From assembly GCA_014529385.2 (NCBI GenBank), contig CM043942.1:6943001-7007000 (forward strand): DNA of 64,000 bases, in the 5' to 3' direction. Under the pieces are notes generated by a model. The model made no database searches. It was given only the letters and a program-made list of their open reading frames with translations, and was not told the DNA's origin. The DNA is from Adiantum capillus-veneris (taxonomy: Eukaryota; Streptophyta; Polypodiopsida; Polypodiales; Pteridaceae). Shown in pieces: positions 43,135 to 55,514 of the stretch (positions are counted from its first letter, which is position 1; the number at the start of each line of letters is the position of its first letter). The translations under genes and the position numbers were made by a program.

Positions 43135-44144
43135 ACGAGTCCCCACGAGAAAGGGACTCCTTTCTGTGTCAAGATATGCAAAGGGGAAGCAGCCTCTTCA
43201 AACTTTCTAGAAGTAAGAATATAAGCCCAAGAAGCTTCTGACTTCATGGACATTCTTCAAATCGAGCCAATCACCTATAGTCTCAATCTTGGCCGAGTCC
43301 ATCTGTACTCCTGCTACTAAGACGATGTGTCCCAAAAAGTGTATCTCCAATAAGAAAAATTCACTCTTATTGGCATTGATCACCAACTTGTGATCTCGCA
43401 ATCGCAATGCCTGAAAGACCTGTAGCAGATGTCGTCTATGTTCTGCCTCATCCTTGGAGAAGACTAAGTCATCAAAGAAAGTGCCAACAAAAGATCTGTA
43501 CTCTCTGAAAATCCCGTCCATCATTCGGTTAAAAGTCACTGGAGCATTGGTAAGGCCAAAAGGCATCACAAAAAATTCATATAAACCGAAGCTCGTCCGG
43601 AAGCTGTCTTGTAGACATCTCCCGGTGCGATTCGGATTTGATGAGATCCGCTTTTCAAATCGATCTTGCTGAAACAAGAGGATCCCTGTAATCTGTCAAG
43701 AATATCATCAATCCTCGGAATCGGAAATCTGTCCTTTATGGTGATTTTATTGAGAACTCTATAATCAATGCACATTCTTGAAGAACCGTCTTTCCTTAAA
43801 ACCAGTAACACCGAGGAGCAGTAAGGTGAAGTACTCGACTGGATAAGACCCTTTTCCAAGAGGTCTTTCACTTGGTTCATAATCTCTTCATTCTGGGCTC
43901 GGCTCACACGGTAAGGTGGCCGGTTTGGTAGTGTGCTTCCAAGTATCAAATCAATAGTATGATCCTCACGACGAGCTAGTGGCAACTCGCCTGGCAGGCC
44001 CTCAAGAAAGCAATCAGCATGAGTGTGGAGAATATCCTGAATCAGGGCTTCTTGAGCTTTCACTTTGCCCCAAGCTTGGTCTGTACTTTCATGAATCGTG
44101 CTTGGGTCGGTACCCATGCAATCTGGAACCAGTCCTGCTTTCAT
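43135..44144 (-). pseudogene. Reverse transcriptase of B-b
   Basis: Frames 44144-43566 and 43677-43207 carry ADCFLEGLPGELPLARREDH, CIDYRVLNKITIKDRFPIPR, FSKIDLKSGSHQIRI, VMPFGLTNAPVTFNRMMDGI, then TFFDDLVFSKDEAEH (FxDD box). Better kept than B-a, with one frameshift near 43620. RT ends at the inversion junction; RNase H is absent. Confidence 0.85.
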
Positions 44145-44229
44145 CTTGCCTTTTCTTCCACGTTCCTCAACTGCTCTCGAACTCTCTAGCCTGTCTTCAT
44201 TCTGTTCTTGCTGTGCCTTTTTATAGCAT

Positions 44230-45643
44230 TTCGCGGAGACGTGCCCATGTTCCCCGCATCCGAAACACTTCCCCTCTTTGATGTAGTTGGCCCTTTCTCG
44301 AAGAGTCAGCCGGGGTCATGAATCCTTGTCTTTCTTTTCCTGGGAACTCTTTTTCTTTCTACTTCCATTATTAGAACTCTGTTGGATTCTCTGATTCAAG
44401 ATCTCATCATTGGGTAAGTCAGATTGCCTGAATGTATGGCAAAACCCCTTTTCGCATGACCCGTCAATTCTTGAACAGAATTTGACTTTTGTTCTAAGTA
44501 GTAGGATCTTTGTAGAAAGTCCGCAGCAAAACCGCTCAATTTGTTCTTTAAACGAGACCTGTAGAAAAGAGCTCCAAAACCTCTCGCAATACGCGTCCAC
44601 AGAATCTCCCTTGGTCATCCGAAGATGATTCCAAGCAGTTCGTATATCTCGTTCGTACTCTCGAGTCAGCCAAGAAGAAATAAAAAGCCTTTTGAATTTC
44701 AACCATTTAGCCGAGGCTTCCTTTCTCAGTAGAAGGGTGGACCACCATGTTCGAGCATTTTCCTTGAAGAAAGATGTAGCCTTCCGAATCTTGGAGTGCT
44801 CTGAGTAATGCCCTCCAGATCGAAATCCAAAAAAAGAGTCAAACTTAATTGACTGTCCACCTTCTTTGAATTCTCTTACTTTCTTGCTTTTATCTTCGAG
44901 GAAGTCATATTGGTTGGCTTTATAAAACTGCTTCTCCTTTGCATAAAACATGTGATCGTCGGAGTCCGAACTGTCGGAGGATGAGTCCTCAATAGGACTG
45001 TCAGAAATTGGGCGAAATTTAGGCTTCTTTGCCTTTTTCTTGCTCTTTCCAAAGCTTTGCTTTTTGCTTTGCTTTTTGCCTTTTATGTCTTCTTCGCTCG
45101 AGTCAGAAGAGCTAGAAGAACTGTCAAAAAAAGAAGATGAAGAAGAACTGGGTAGTCCTTCAAATCGTACACGCTTCTGCTGCTTTCTTGCCGATGCAAA
45201 AGTAGATTGACAACCCAAATAACCCGGGAAGTCAGTTCCTTTCTTATACTTTTTGTCGTGCTTCTTGGCTTTATTGTTTGCATCCAAAAGCCGGCTAATC
45301 TGTGTCTGAACCACCTCTTGTAATTCTTGTTCTATAAACATCCTCGGAGAAGGAGGTTTCTTGAGTGCCGGTTTGATGGGTGGCTCTGTGGCCTTCTGCC
45401 ATTGGGTGTGCACTTCGGCGAGGGATTGCTGAGACAAAAAATTTGCAAATTTTGGATCCTTCGCAATTTTAATCATCTCCTTTGTTGCCTCGTCAACCAA
45501 TTGTCGACGTTCCATCTCTTCAATCTCAGATTGAGTAGGCCGAGGTGGGCCGTACTCTTCTGATTGTTCATGAGAATCTTCTCCGCATCTCTTCCCGCAT
45601 TCGCAGATGCAGAAGAGGCCGATTGATTCTTTTGGAAATCCAT
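44230..45643 (-). pseudogene. Gag of B-b
   Basis: Largest Gag of the family; the open frame covers 44316 to beyond 45640. A likely original start is ATG at 45643 (MDFQKNQSASSA), in another frame joined by an indel near 45540. Features: Ser-rich acidic linkers (~45100-45150, ~44950-45000), capsid-like core with NARTWWSTLLLRKEASAKWL and ERDIRTAWNHLRMTKGD. A TGA at 44316-44318 splits off the zinc knuckle CFGCGEHGHVSAKC at about 44240-44285, which remains in frame. Confidence 0.8.
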
Positions 45644-45707
45644 AAGTGTTGCGAGAAAAGGATCGGATTTCCCGGTAAAAGAGAAATCGGCCGCGCTCTG
45701 ATACCAC

Positions 45708-46262
45708 TGTAGCAAACTTGGACACCCCAAGTCAAGATTCTACCGCGACACAGCAGAGATTCACTTCAAAATAGTTCACAATTCACAATTAAGTCGATTC
45801 GGCCCAGCGTAGTTCCGTGCCTAGAGATATTGGCCCCAAAGACTAGCGCTCCTTTCGGTATTTCTTTTTGTATTAATCTGTGTTCAAAGTACAAGAGAGT
45901 GGGTAGGTGCTCACTCTCAAACTCTGTGTCCAGATGCTCTGAGAAGTGAGGCCCTGCCCACTATTTTATAGATACAAGGGATGCCTCAAAAGCTGTAATT
46001 TAAAAGCTTCTCAAAATAAAGCAATAAGCCCAAAAGCTGCCAATGAATTCAGCCAGCGTAAATCCAGGAAAATCCGTACACAATGCCGCGTCAGCAGCTC
46101 CGCAAAAAGCGAGACTTTCCGTACAACCAGTCAACAGATTTTACGGAGCGTCCGTACAGGCCTATCACTTCAGCCTGTCAGCGCGTTTTGCGGGTCCGTA
46201 CCCTGCTGCCTGACTCGGTGAGTGTGTCCAAGGGCCTGTTGCCACGTCACCAGTTTGTGACA
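45708..46262 (-). repeat. 5' LTR of B-b with adjoining PBS
   Basis: Starts TGTAGCAAACTTGG. The PBS reads GCTCTGATACCA at 45694-45705 (perfect complement class). 555 bp. Confidence 0.9.
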
Positions 46263-46267
46263 CATAC

Positions 46268-47173
46268 TCCCAATTAAACATGGAAAGTACGTCACAAGTG
46301 TACACCATTCCAATAACATTGGATCTCATCAGAGGGCAAGTTCCTAACTGATGTCTCTTTGGATATGATCATTCATCCAAAGTCTATGGAGAGTCACAAA
46401 AGTGAACATCTACATCATGGTATGACGGAAGCATGCCATCGGTTATACCATGTCAAATTCATAATCATCATTCATCATTCCTCATTATCATACAGTCATT
46501 CAAATTTCATAAAACAAAACAAATCTCATGGTTCTTATTGTCAATCCAAAAATTATTGGATTCATTCTTAGGTCGCCATCGCTTCCAAATGCTTTGAAAT
46601 GCATGTTCCTTATCTACTATCTGCACACAAATAAGAAGAGCTTCCAAAAACATTAATTTAATACATGCTGAAATTTTCTGAAGACACCCTAAATTGCTGC
46701 TAAAAAACCTAATTTTCAAAAATTGTAAAGATCAAAATCCATTTGCGTCAATACGTAGAGCTCCTCAAGAGGATCAACTTTGACATGTGTTGCATATCCA
46801 AATTCTCAACCGTTAAAGAGATTTGTAGAGGCCTCTACAACACAAAACAAACATCAAAAAGCATGTTTTTAAAGCTTTTTAGGGCAAAACGAACTCTGGT
46901 TTCGTCGTCTCCTCCTCTTGTCATATCTTCTTTATCTAACTCCTTAGCTTCCATCTATAGGTTCATGTACGACCGGTTACTCATCTGCGCGGCTGCAGGA
47001 ACTGTAATGATTTCCTTCCATCTTTCTTTCCACGTATTAAGCATGTGTCTCCTCTGAATGCTTCTGAGTCAATGAATTTCCCCTTCTCCGTTATGATCTC
47101 CATGTTCTCCATACATGTTGTGAGGATCGTGCTTCGATTTGCAAAGGCCAAGGAAGCTAATCTCTGATACCAC
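46268..47173 (-). pseudogene. Internal remains of a family F element
   Basis: The PBS ATCTCTGATACCA ends at 47172. The frame below starts MENMEIITEKGKFIDSEAFR, a Gag-like start. The rest has only short frames, and B-b's 5' flank lies at 46263. No pol recognised. Confidence 0.4.
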
Positions 47174-47262
47174 TGAATCACTTCCGGTGAGGGATCGAAT
47201 GGAAACACAAAGATAACTACAGTCTGCAACACTTTAACTTCAAGACAACTTAAATAACTGGA

Positions 47263-47301
<39 letters not shown>

Positions 47302-47350
47302 CCACGCGAGACACGAAGTGGCGGAGTTCCACCCCAAGACAGCAATGGCC
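47174..47350 (-). mobile_element. Truncated LTR of family F
   Basis: Begins TGAATCACTTCCGG; GGAAACACAAAGATAACTAC and GGAGTTCCACCCCAAGA match 30300-30470. Broken off at a poly-G run (47351). Contains (GA)n at about 47268-47299. Confidence 0.65.
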
Positions 47351-47413
47351 GGGGGGGGTTTGGTACCCAAAATTGATAGCCTTGCCGCCTCAATAGATGG
47401 CTCAATGTCTGCG

Positions 47414-47527
<114 letters not shown>

Positions 47528-47731
47528 TTTTTTATGTCTATTAAAAGCCGAAATCGGCCTATGAGACAAATAAATGTACATGGGTGTGTCTTCCGTCAAT
47601 CGGAAAGACAAAAGTGCTGAAAAAAACAAATCTCCATGATGAGAGTGTGAGTGTGTGGAGCGCTATCGCTATGGTAGCCTATATGCAAGAGGGTAGTACA
47701 AGCATGATATGCATCTGAGTGGCTAACTAAA

Positions 47732-49620
47732 CTAGCTCCATCCTGTGCTAATGGGTGGGTGTAAGATGTGGTACATGGGTGGAGCTAGAGCCAGGGCTGC
47801 TCGGATGGCTACAGTGGGGTCGGCTATCATCTGGGCTCGTCTTTCCTCAGTGGCTCGAAGATCACGGGTCTGAATCTCCACAATCTGGCATCGATGAAGT
47901 CTGGGGGCTCGACAGCCTGTAGCGCGGGGCCGTCTCCTAGCTCTGGAGGTCTCAGCCTGCTGAAGAGTCACCCCTTTGTGTGTGTCGGGTGGTGGGGGGA
48001 CTGGTAGATGTCATGAGACGAAGAAGTCAATGAGCTGGGTCTGTCTCCCTCCTGTCTGAGCTGTCGTGGGCTCAAGTAAGGCCTCTCTGTGGCTCTGTAT
48101 CTCTAGTAAGAATCGCCCCATCTGGCGCTGATCTTTGGAGTCCATGATCTCTCGAAGGGTAGGCTTCCCTGTGAATAAACCCTCATATCTGCCTCTGATG
48201 TCATCATATGCTCTGCATCTGCATACAAAGTGCTCCTCATCCTCTAGCTCTACTCTGCATACCCGGCATATCCGCTCCTCTCTGGGGGTGTCTGATGCTC
48301 TGCTAGTCTCAATCTCTAGTCGATGTGAGGAAACCCTCAGCTGGCCAATAGCTACTCTCGAGCTGTGAGGCATGTAAGTATCCATGTATCGTGGTCGCTG
48401 AATGAACCTGTCTGCTAGTATGTCCAGGAACTGATCTCGGTAATGTGACCGTCTAGATGCCACGTCGGGTGTGAGCCATGTCCGACTGGTGTAGAGCTGC
48501 CAAAGATCCTGTCTGAGCACAATGTTCCTCTCACTACGTGAGAGGCGGATGTGGGGTGAATCTGGGTCATACTGAAAGGGTGGTAGTCTATCCATGTCTA
48601 GGCCCTGTTTGTCAAACCATGCTCTAACCTGAGTGTACCAAGCTCTGTCGTACCCTGTCTCTGAGATCTGTATAGCGGCCTCAAATGCTCTGCGTGTGAG
48701 TCTGTCTGCTGGGAGCTCTCTCATCCTCTGAATGAAGGAGACAGTTTGGAACAGTGCCTCTACTATCATGGGAGGTGCCGCTAGCTCTGCTCTGTTGATG
48801 TCATGTGGAAGTGTCAACTTCCCACGAAATAATCGCGAGATCATACATACCTGGGGCCTCTCGACCGCACTCCACTGGGTGTCTGTGAGGCCTGGGGCCC
48901 AAACTGTCACTGCATACATCATAGCTGGTGTGACTAATATGTCAATTAGCCACCCCTTCGTATGGGGCTCCTGAAAGTGTGCTTGGTGACATCGCCGCTC
49001 TAACATGGCCAGCGCTGCATACCCCCATGTCAGTCTGTCTGTAGCTGCCTGTCTCATGGAGAAAAGACCAGGCAAACTCGTGAATGTGACTCCAAGGTAG
49101 ACATATGAAGTGACGATCTCTATCTGTCCGCTGCCACCGGCTATGAATACTGCTGTAGCTCTCACCATGGGAGAGGTGTGGAAGATCATGGCCTTGGTCT
49201 TGCCAAGGTTTACAGTCAAACCCATGTGTGTACAAAACTCATCCAAGGTAGCGAAGTGGTGTTGTAATCCCTCGCGTGACTCTGAAATCAATACAATGTC
49301 ATCAGCATATAATAAAATGTGTACCCTCTCCTCCAGCTCGTAGAATGTAGTCCTCAATCTCGTCGATGAAGAGTCCGAATAGAGTGGGGGAGAGTGGGCA
49401 GCCCTGCTTAACATCAATGGTGCTAGCAACAGCCTCAGACAAACCTCCTGAACAGCGTACCCTCCCAGTCACCTGCTCATAGAGTGCATAGATGGCCCAA
49501 ATCATATCTAATGGTATCCCCAAGCTCTGGAGATGTCGGAAGAGCCTCTCCCGTGGCACTGTATCAAAAGCTTTACGGAAATCCACAAAGCAACAATATA
49601 ATCTCTTCTTCCGCACCTTT
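47732..49620 (-). pseudogene. RT palm to C-terminus of LINE copy 3
   Basis: The frame 49616-49302 has CCFVDFRKAFDTVPRERL, then VKQGCPLSPTLFGLFIDEI. The frame 49429-48011 (472 codons) begins just before LLYADDIVLISES (catalytic YADD) and runs to the zinc motif CRVCRVELEDEEHFVCRC. The last part, 47971-47732, continues in another frame. One frameshift separates the two RT halves near 49310-49330. Confidence 0.85.
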
Positions 49621-51631
49621 GCCCCATCAATGAGGCGGCGCAGAATGAAGATGTGATCAATAGCGGAGAAGGCCCGTCGGAAACCTACCTGGCCGCGTTC
49701 TCGTAGACCCTCAATCTCTGCATATCAACTGAGCTCTGCCTCAAGTACTGCCCCGTATAGCTTGGCCATGGTGTGGCCAATCATGATGGTCCTGTAGTTC
49801 CCTGGGTCCAGGGTATCGCCAGATTTGTGGAGAGGCACAATAGTGTGCCTGGTCCACTTCTCTGGGAAGTCCTCCCCTATAGCCCAGTTGATAACATGTG
49901 CAATCAAAGGGGCTATAGTGGAAGCTATGTATCAGATGCTCACTCTGCAATCTTGTATGGTCGGCCGAGCGGCCATGCTGTAGTCAATCTATGGCCCTCT
50001 GTACCATCCCTGCTGTGACGAAAGCGGAGCTAGTAGGGCGAGGCTCGGGTGGCGGTGGGATGGGAGGCTGCCCAAGTACCTCGTACAATCTCTCAGCATA
50101 GTCATGCCATGTCTGTGTATCTCCATTAGGAGTGGTCGGTCGTGGCTCTCGTAGAGTACGCCATGCTGCAGCACTATCCATGCTCATGAATAGGCGGTAT
50201 AGCTCAAGCTCCTATGCCTCCTCAAAGGCTCGCCACTTCCGGCATGTGAGGGTCTTCATCTGTCTCTTGGCCTCTCTCTCTCTGTGATCTCTCCAAGTGC
50301 TCGTTGAGCTCGTAGTCGACGATAGAGAGCCCTGCACTCGTCATCATACCAGCGGTTTTGTGGCATAGTCCGAGGGGGGGCCAGAGTGGGTGGTGTGTGG
50401 AAATGAGCTGATGGTGATGTCTGAAGAACGGATGTGATGTGTGAGGTGAGTAAGGGTAGTGGGGTGTCGGTGAAGCAAAAGAAGATCGTTCTCGACATGG
50501 GCGGAGTATATGGGAGCTAGCTCGTGTATGAAGTGGATGGTGGTGTGTGGGGTGCGTGTGGCGGGTGTATGTGTGGGGGTGTCTCCCTTGAGGGAGAGTG
50601 CGAGATATGTGTGGTCGGTCCCAATGGGTATGGGTGGGATGGTGAAGGAGCTAGGTGTGTGGGTAGCCTCTCTGGATCCCATGTTGTAGTCTACTGTACT
50701 CCCCCCTCCAATTGTGACTGAAAGTGGTGTGCATGTCAATCCTCCTGAATCAGGCCACTGAGCCATCCCGTTATAAATAACGAGACGGTGTCGAGAGCCT
50801 AGTCTGAGTAGGTGGGGGCCATAGAGTGTATGTGTAGCATCGGCTAAAACTCGTGTTCTAGCCTCCTCCTGTATGGCGGGTAGTAGCTATGGGTCCTCTA
50901 TGTCAAAAGCCTCGCATTGATCACTGCCTGTCCTGGCGTTGAAGTCTCCCATAAGGAAGACTTCCCCTAGGGTGGAGTACTCCATGATCCCCTCTAAGAG
51001 GCATGTGTATGGTGAGGAGTCCTCTCAATCTATCATAGCGAATCTCGAGCCATGAGGGGCGAAATAGCATAAAGCTATGTAGATGGTCCTCTCCTATGAG
51101 AGCTGTAGCCGGATCCAAAGATATCAGGCGTGTGGATCACGTGCGACAATCTGTATTCTGTTCTGAAGCCCATCTCTAAAGAGTATGGGTACTCCTCCTG
51201 ATCCTCTCGTAGTGTGCTGACGTGTACAATCTCTGTGTGTAGACTCCCAATGGAATCCCTGAACCCGAGGTAGGCTCCTGTCGGGGCTCTCATGTGTCTC
51301 TGTCTAGAGAATGATATCCCTGCCTCGACTCACCTCCTTAAGCCTCTCTCGATGTGTCCATAGATCTCCATTCCAGTTCCAAACTGCAAGATGTATCTCC
51401 TTTGGTGTCTCATAGGCCGCGAATCCCTATGGGATGGCCTTGCCATCAATGATGACCCGGACATCTCTGTATGAAGCCTTCTTCCCCTCTTTGCGAGCTT
51501 GGTGTACTCGCGGCATACATGTCCGGCAATGATCTACCTTCATATCCGTGAGGTCGTCATCAAGGTAGATGGGGGGCCTTCAAGCCCTCTCAAGATCACC
51601 CTCTTGTGAAGGAAGGTGGATCGTACCTCTT

Positions 51632-51632
<1 letters not shown>
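49621..51632 (-). pseudogene. ORF1 end, endonuclease and RT N-terminus of LINE copy 3
   Basis: Fragments at 49725-49907 (FPEKWTRHTIVPLHKSGDTL), 49984-50187 and 50256-50498 are the region between endonuclease and RT. 50344-50766 (GGGSTVDYNMGSRE, DHTYLALSLKG) and 50920-51290 match the endonuclease. Frameshifts throughout. Confidence 0.7.

Positions 51633-51686
<54 letters not shown>
51633..51686. repeat. (GA)n microsatellite at the 5' end of LINE copy 3
   Basis: About 54 bp GA; LINE ORF1 sequence stops exactly here. Confidence 0.95.
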
Positions 51687-51691
<5 letters not shown>

Positions 51692-51994
51692 CCAATAGCC
51701 AAGGGTTTAAAAGATGCGCTAGAGTGGTGGCTTTGTTGCTCTTAATTTTGGTCTCCTGAAATACAAAGGTGGTGTGACGGAATCATCAAGAGAGAGGTCA
51801 GACTTGGGGATAATAGAAAGCTTCGGTCAGGTTATGTGATTAGTGGCAAGGAGACATAGGCTAGCAATGTGGCAATGGTGCTGGACTATGGCGTTTGACC
51901 TGTTATAGATGGAATTAAAGGCACTTGATTAGAAAACCTTTTATCACTCCTCAGATTGGGAGCCAAAGCGCTCAACAAAAGTGGATTCGAAGAG
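51687..51994. other. Unique spacer, no gene seen
   Basis: About 310 bp between the (GA)n array and the family C element; nothing recognised. Confidence 0.4.
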
Positions 51995-51999
51995 TTTGG

Positions 52000-52245
52000 T
52001 GTAAGGTGCAACGGAATGAATGTTGAACTTTGCTCAAGATGAGTGCTCCGAACTGTGCTCAAGGGTTTTTTTAATTATGGAAGGGAGAGCCTTCCGTTCC
52101 TTTAGTGAGAGAGTGCAATGGACACAAACAAAGTAAACGGACACTGAATGAAGGTACATGAGTCTGAGAGATACTGGACTTGACGAAAACCCTGTTATGG
52201 TGTAGCTTGTCCACGGACACATAGGGTTGGATGTGTCACGTGACA
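52000..52245 (-). repeat. 3' LTR of second family C element, internally deleted
   Basis: Both ends are present (TGTAAGGTGCAACGG and TGTCACGTGACA) but the middle is missing between GAGATACTGG and ACTTGACGAAAACCC near 52170-52180. Confidence 0.9.
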
Positions 52246-52256
52246 TCCCCTCCTTT

Positions 52257-52502
52257 TCAAAGTGAGGTACTGGTACCAAACTGTATCGCGTCGAGGGAGA
52301 TCGCCAAAAGCATCCGGAATCCTGGAAGGGACTCTTCGCTGGCCCACTCTAATGTGTGGGTCGTGCGGTACTTGAACTTCATAAAGGTCTGCAACGCTTG
52401 CTTCTTTGGGCCGCGCCGAAAGCGACACAAAGTCTTTTGTGGCTCCTTCGATGCTTCAACTTCGTCGAGAGTCATGCTTCCTTCTTCTTCAAGAATCTCC
52501 AT
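52257..52502 (-). CDS. Small frame of family C, second copy
   Basis: 81 codons, MEILEEEGSMTLDEVEASKE to IQFGTSTSL. Counterpart of 39063-39308 and of equal length, with scattered substitutions (for example FMKFKYRTTHTLEWA against FMKFKYRTTHTSEWA). Lies next to the PPT. Confidence 0.55.
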   Translation of the reverse strand: MEILEEEGSMTLDEVEASKEPQKTLCRFRRGPKKQALQTFMKFKYRTTHTLEWASEESLPGFRMLLAISLDAIQFGTSTSL

Positions 52503-52520
52503 GACTGAAAATTCCTGAAC

Positions 52521-53039
52521 TCATTTCCAACACAAAACCATGAGCATACCTATTCCATGTAAAGTGAGTGGAAAAAATCTTGTCTTCGCTAAAGATTGTG
52601 TATGCAATGTAGATGAACATAGAGACGGAGTGACAAACCATTCACCACATACACACAAGCAATGAGATCGAATCTTTTCGTTGTGATCTAAAGCAATCAA
52701 CTGTGGCAATTCACAATGGAAATGCCTATGCTTGGTGCTCATACTTTCATGTGCTCTTTCTACAACTATGTCATGCCAAGAAAGAGACATGGAATGTGAC
52801 TTCCTTACATGCATACTATTCAGCTTTTCATGAAAAATCCGCATACATTCGTGCTCATCCATGAGTGAAACGTACTCAACATACAATATGTCATGCCTAG
52901 TAAAAGGGATCACATAAAGACGCTGACTAAAATACAGGAAACGATCATGAATGAAACACTTGTACAATGCGTGCGTACTAATCATGAGAACACATAATAC
53001 TTCCTGTGAGGGTTCTTTGGACCTAGGCTCGAGAGCCAA
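52521..53039 (-). CDS. C-terminal block of family C protein, second copy
   Basis: 172 codons uninterrupted, ALEPRSKEPSQEVLCVLM to GIGMLMVLCWK. Covers in one frame what is split at 38737/38700 in the first copy, so it shows the ancestral reading. No known domain; several Cys and His residues are conserved between copies. Confidence 0.6.
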   Translation of the reverse strand: MALEPRSKEPSQEVLCVLMISTHALYKCFIHDRFLYFSQRLYVIPFTRHDILYVEYVSLMDEHECMRIFHEKLNSMHVRKSHSMSLSWHDIVVERAHESMSTKHRHFHCELPQLIALDHNEKIRSHCLCVCGEWFVTPSLCSSTLHTQSLAKTRFFPLTLHGIGMLMVLCWK

Positions 53040-53810
53040 GATCGGTTCTTCCTGATTGATCGAATCGTCTTGTGGGGTTCTATGAACCTCGACTCGAAAG
53101 CCAAGATCGGTTCTTCGTGATTGATCGAATCTACAACGAGGTTAGTTTTGCTAGAAAAAGCATCCACTAACACATCATCCTTGTGAACAATCACACCATC
53201 TTCATGCAACTCATCATGCTTGTGAGAAATCACATCTTGATCATGCAAATCATCATGCTTGTGAGAAATCACATGCAAATCATCATGCTTGTCATTGTCA
53301 TCCAAATCATCATGCTTATCAATATCATTCAAATCATCATCATGCTTCACACAATCATGCAAATCCTATGTGTCATGCTTTGCAGAAGAAGAGACTGAGA
53401 GAGTCTCCTTTTCCCGAATCTCTTGCATCGGTGTCTGCACTTGAGAAAAGAGTCGCAACATCTCTTGCATTCTTGCTTTGGTCTCGCGATCAAATTCTGC
53501 TTGTCTTGCTTGGTTCTCGCGATCAAATTTGGCTTCTCTTGCTTTGGCTTCCAAGCGTGCTTGCTCGCTCTCATGCGCTATGGCTGCCATTCTTTCTTGG
53601 TATTTGTGCTCTATGGCTGCTATTCTTTCTTCGCTTTCTAACTTCCTGTCCATCATCCTCTTGTGAAAGCCTCCATAGGAGTTAGTGCAATCCTTGTCGT
53701 AGATGGGGAAGGGGGAGGGTCGGAAAAACCTCCTGGTGGGGAAAATTCTTCTTCGCCTCTCTCATGCTCATCACCTCCAAGCGAAGTATCCATTCCGCTT
53801 CGAGTGATGA
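52982..53810 (-). pseudogene. N-terminal part of family C protein, second copy
   Basis: Starts with MVITRSGMD-type sequence near 53810. The coiled-coil region 53656-53366 is longer than in the first copy (AKFDRENQARQAEFDRETKA, a near-repeat pair). Then come His/Asp repeats (KHDDLHDQDVISHKHDELHE) to 52982. Frame breaks near 53650, 53365 and 53030. The repeat number differs from the first copy, as expected for slippage. Confidence 0.65.
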
Positions 53811-54291
53811 CCATTCTGAAGTCGTGGGTTCTTGTGGGTTCTTAAGTTCACGAGGAACTTGGGTTCTTGAGGGTCTTGGGTTCTTGGGTTCTTGAGGATC
53901 TTGAGGTTCTTGAGGTTTTCTTTCGCTTGCAAACCGTGTTTGAAAAGGATCTTCTCTTCACCGAGTTCTACTCCTTTCCGCGGGCGCACCCCTTGGCGGC
54001 CTTGCGCTCACACCAAGGTTGCATTTTCCCACCTCACGTCGATTGGCCAGCCGCTAAGTACACGGTCCGCTCTCAATGAGTGAAAAGAGACACAAGGGGA
54101 GGCTGGACAAGCCCTTCTTTCTTGGGATTCCTGTCACTCTTCAACAAAACACGATTAGGAATTGACACGCCCAAGCGAACTTGGGTTCGTGCGACCGCAA
54201 CAAGCAAAAAAATATATATATATATGGTTCTTGTGGTTCTTGTGGTTCTTTCCTTGAGTGATACAGAACACTGCCAAAGCTCTGATACCAA

Positions 54292-55510
54292 TGTTAGGTG
54301 CAGCGGAATGATTGTTTGCGCTTTGCTCAAGATGAGTGCTCCGAACTGTGCTCAAGGTTCCTTTTGTTCTTATGGAAGGGAGAGCCTTCCATCCTTAATG
54401 AGAGAATGCTATGATCAGAAACAAAGTGAATGGACACCGTGCGTGCAAGTGAATGAGACTGAGAGATAGAGAGAGAAGAGAGATACGACACCAGAGACGT
54501 AAAACCCTCCTCCGAAGGCCCGACTCTCGTCGGCGATAGTGGTCTACTTATGATTGCACAATCTGGTACAATGGGAATGCATGAGACTGATGCAAGACTA
54601 GGCCATGTCGACGATGACGACGGTGATGACGAAGTCGACCTAAGGGCTGAAATTTGCGATCTTTCTACTGCTGTCCAAAAACGCTATGGGCTGATATCTG
54701 CGACTAGTCCAAAAACGCTGATTTGGGGGGCTGTTTCTGTGATTCTTTGATGCTGAAAATCTGCAGATTTAGGGCTGAAAACTGAGGTTCTTCATGGCTG
54801 AAAACTGATGATCTTTACGGGGCTGAATCTGGTACTTCTTGTGGGCTGAATCTGCAGGTCTTCTATTGCTGAAATCCAAAACGCTAGAGACTGAGGTTGA
54901 CCAAAAACGCTAGCTGATCTTGCATCTCCAAAAACGTTGGGCATGTGAAAAACGCCAGGCATGTGATGGTCTTGCTGGCGACGATCTGATGCAAAAACGC
55001 CAAGGGTTTGGCTTGCTGGCGATGAAGGCTGTTGAAAACGCTAGGGATAGGAATTTGCTTGGAGAAAACGCCAAGGCTTGGGATCTAGCTTGGAGGGAAT
55101 CCACCAAGGTTCTGCTGAGAACTTGCCTGCTGAGCTTGGCTCCTGTTGCCTCTTCTACCATTTTGTGCTAACTTGGGTTTGCTTATATATTTTCTTAGCA
55201 AAATTGCCCTACCTACTTTTGTTGGAAAGTCACTTAAATTAATAAGTGAAAAATGTCAAAAATAGGGAAAATAGGCTAAAATCAATGGAAAATCCCCCTA
55301 ACTGATTCTAATGGATTCTGATGGGAATACTGATGATCATGCTGTGTGCAACCAGAGGATATGCATCTATGCTAAGTGACTGGGCATGCACGGTCTACGA
55401 ATAGACTCACAAAAGTGCCAGATCACTTCTAATCTAGACTGACTAGACTTGACGAAAACCCTGTTATGGTGTAGCTTTTCCACAAACACATAGGGTTGGA
55501 TGTGTCACAT

Positions 55511-55514
<4 letters not shown>
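54292..55514 (-). repeat. 5' LTR of second family C element
   Basis: Reads TGTTAGGTGCAGCGG at the low end and TGTCACATGACA at the high end, the latter joined directly to a (GA)n array. Confidence 0.92.

Larger units (their letters stand above)
40568..46262 (-). mobile_element. Ty3/gypsy element B-b with internal inversion
   Basis: LTRs are 40568-41112 and 45708-46262. CATAC at 40563-40567 and 46263-46267 is an exact TSD. Gag and RT run on the minus strand as expected, but 41265-43120 (integrase, C-terminal tail and 3' non-coding part) runs on the plus strand. Compared with B-a, RNase H is missing at the junction, and protease is missing between QEALI and the RT start. Total 5695 bp. Not autonomous. 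Confidence 0.93.
52000..55514 (-). mobile_element. Second family C element, minus strand
   Basis: 5' LTR 54292-55514 (1223 bp), PBS 54279-54290 (GCTCTGATACCA), internal region 52246-54278, PPT as TCCCCTCCTTTTC at 52246, 3' LTR 52000-52245 with about 900 bp deleted inside. The flanks TTTGG and GAGAG do not match, so one end was rearranged. It carries the same coding blocks as the plus copy and proves that they belong to the family. Confidence 0.9.

Noticed and set aside
53183-53398. Minus/plus frames with MLVRNHILIMQIIML-type repeats (also 38141-38380)
   Set aside because: Antisense reading of the His/Asp repeat of the family C protein.
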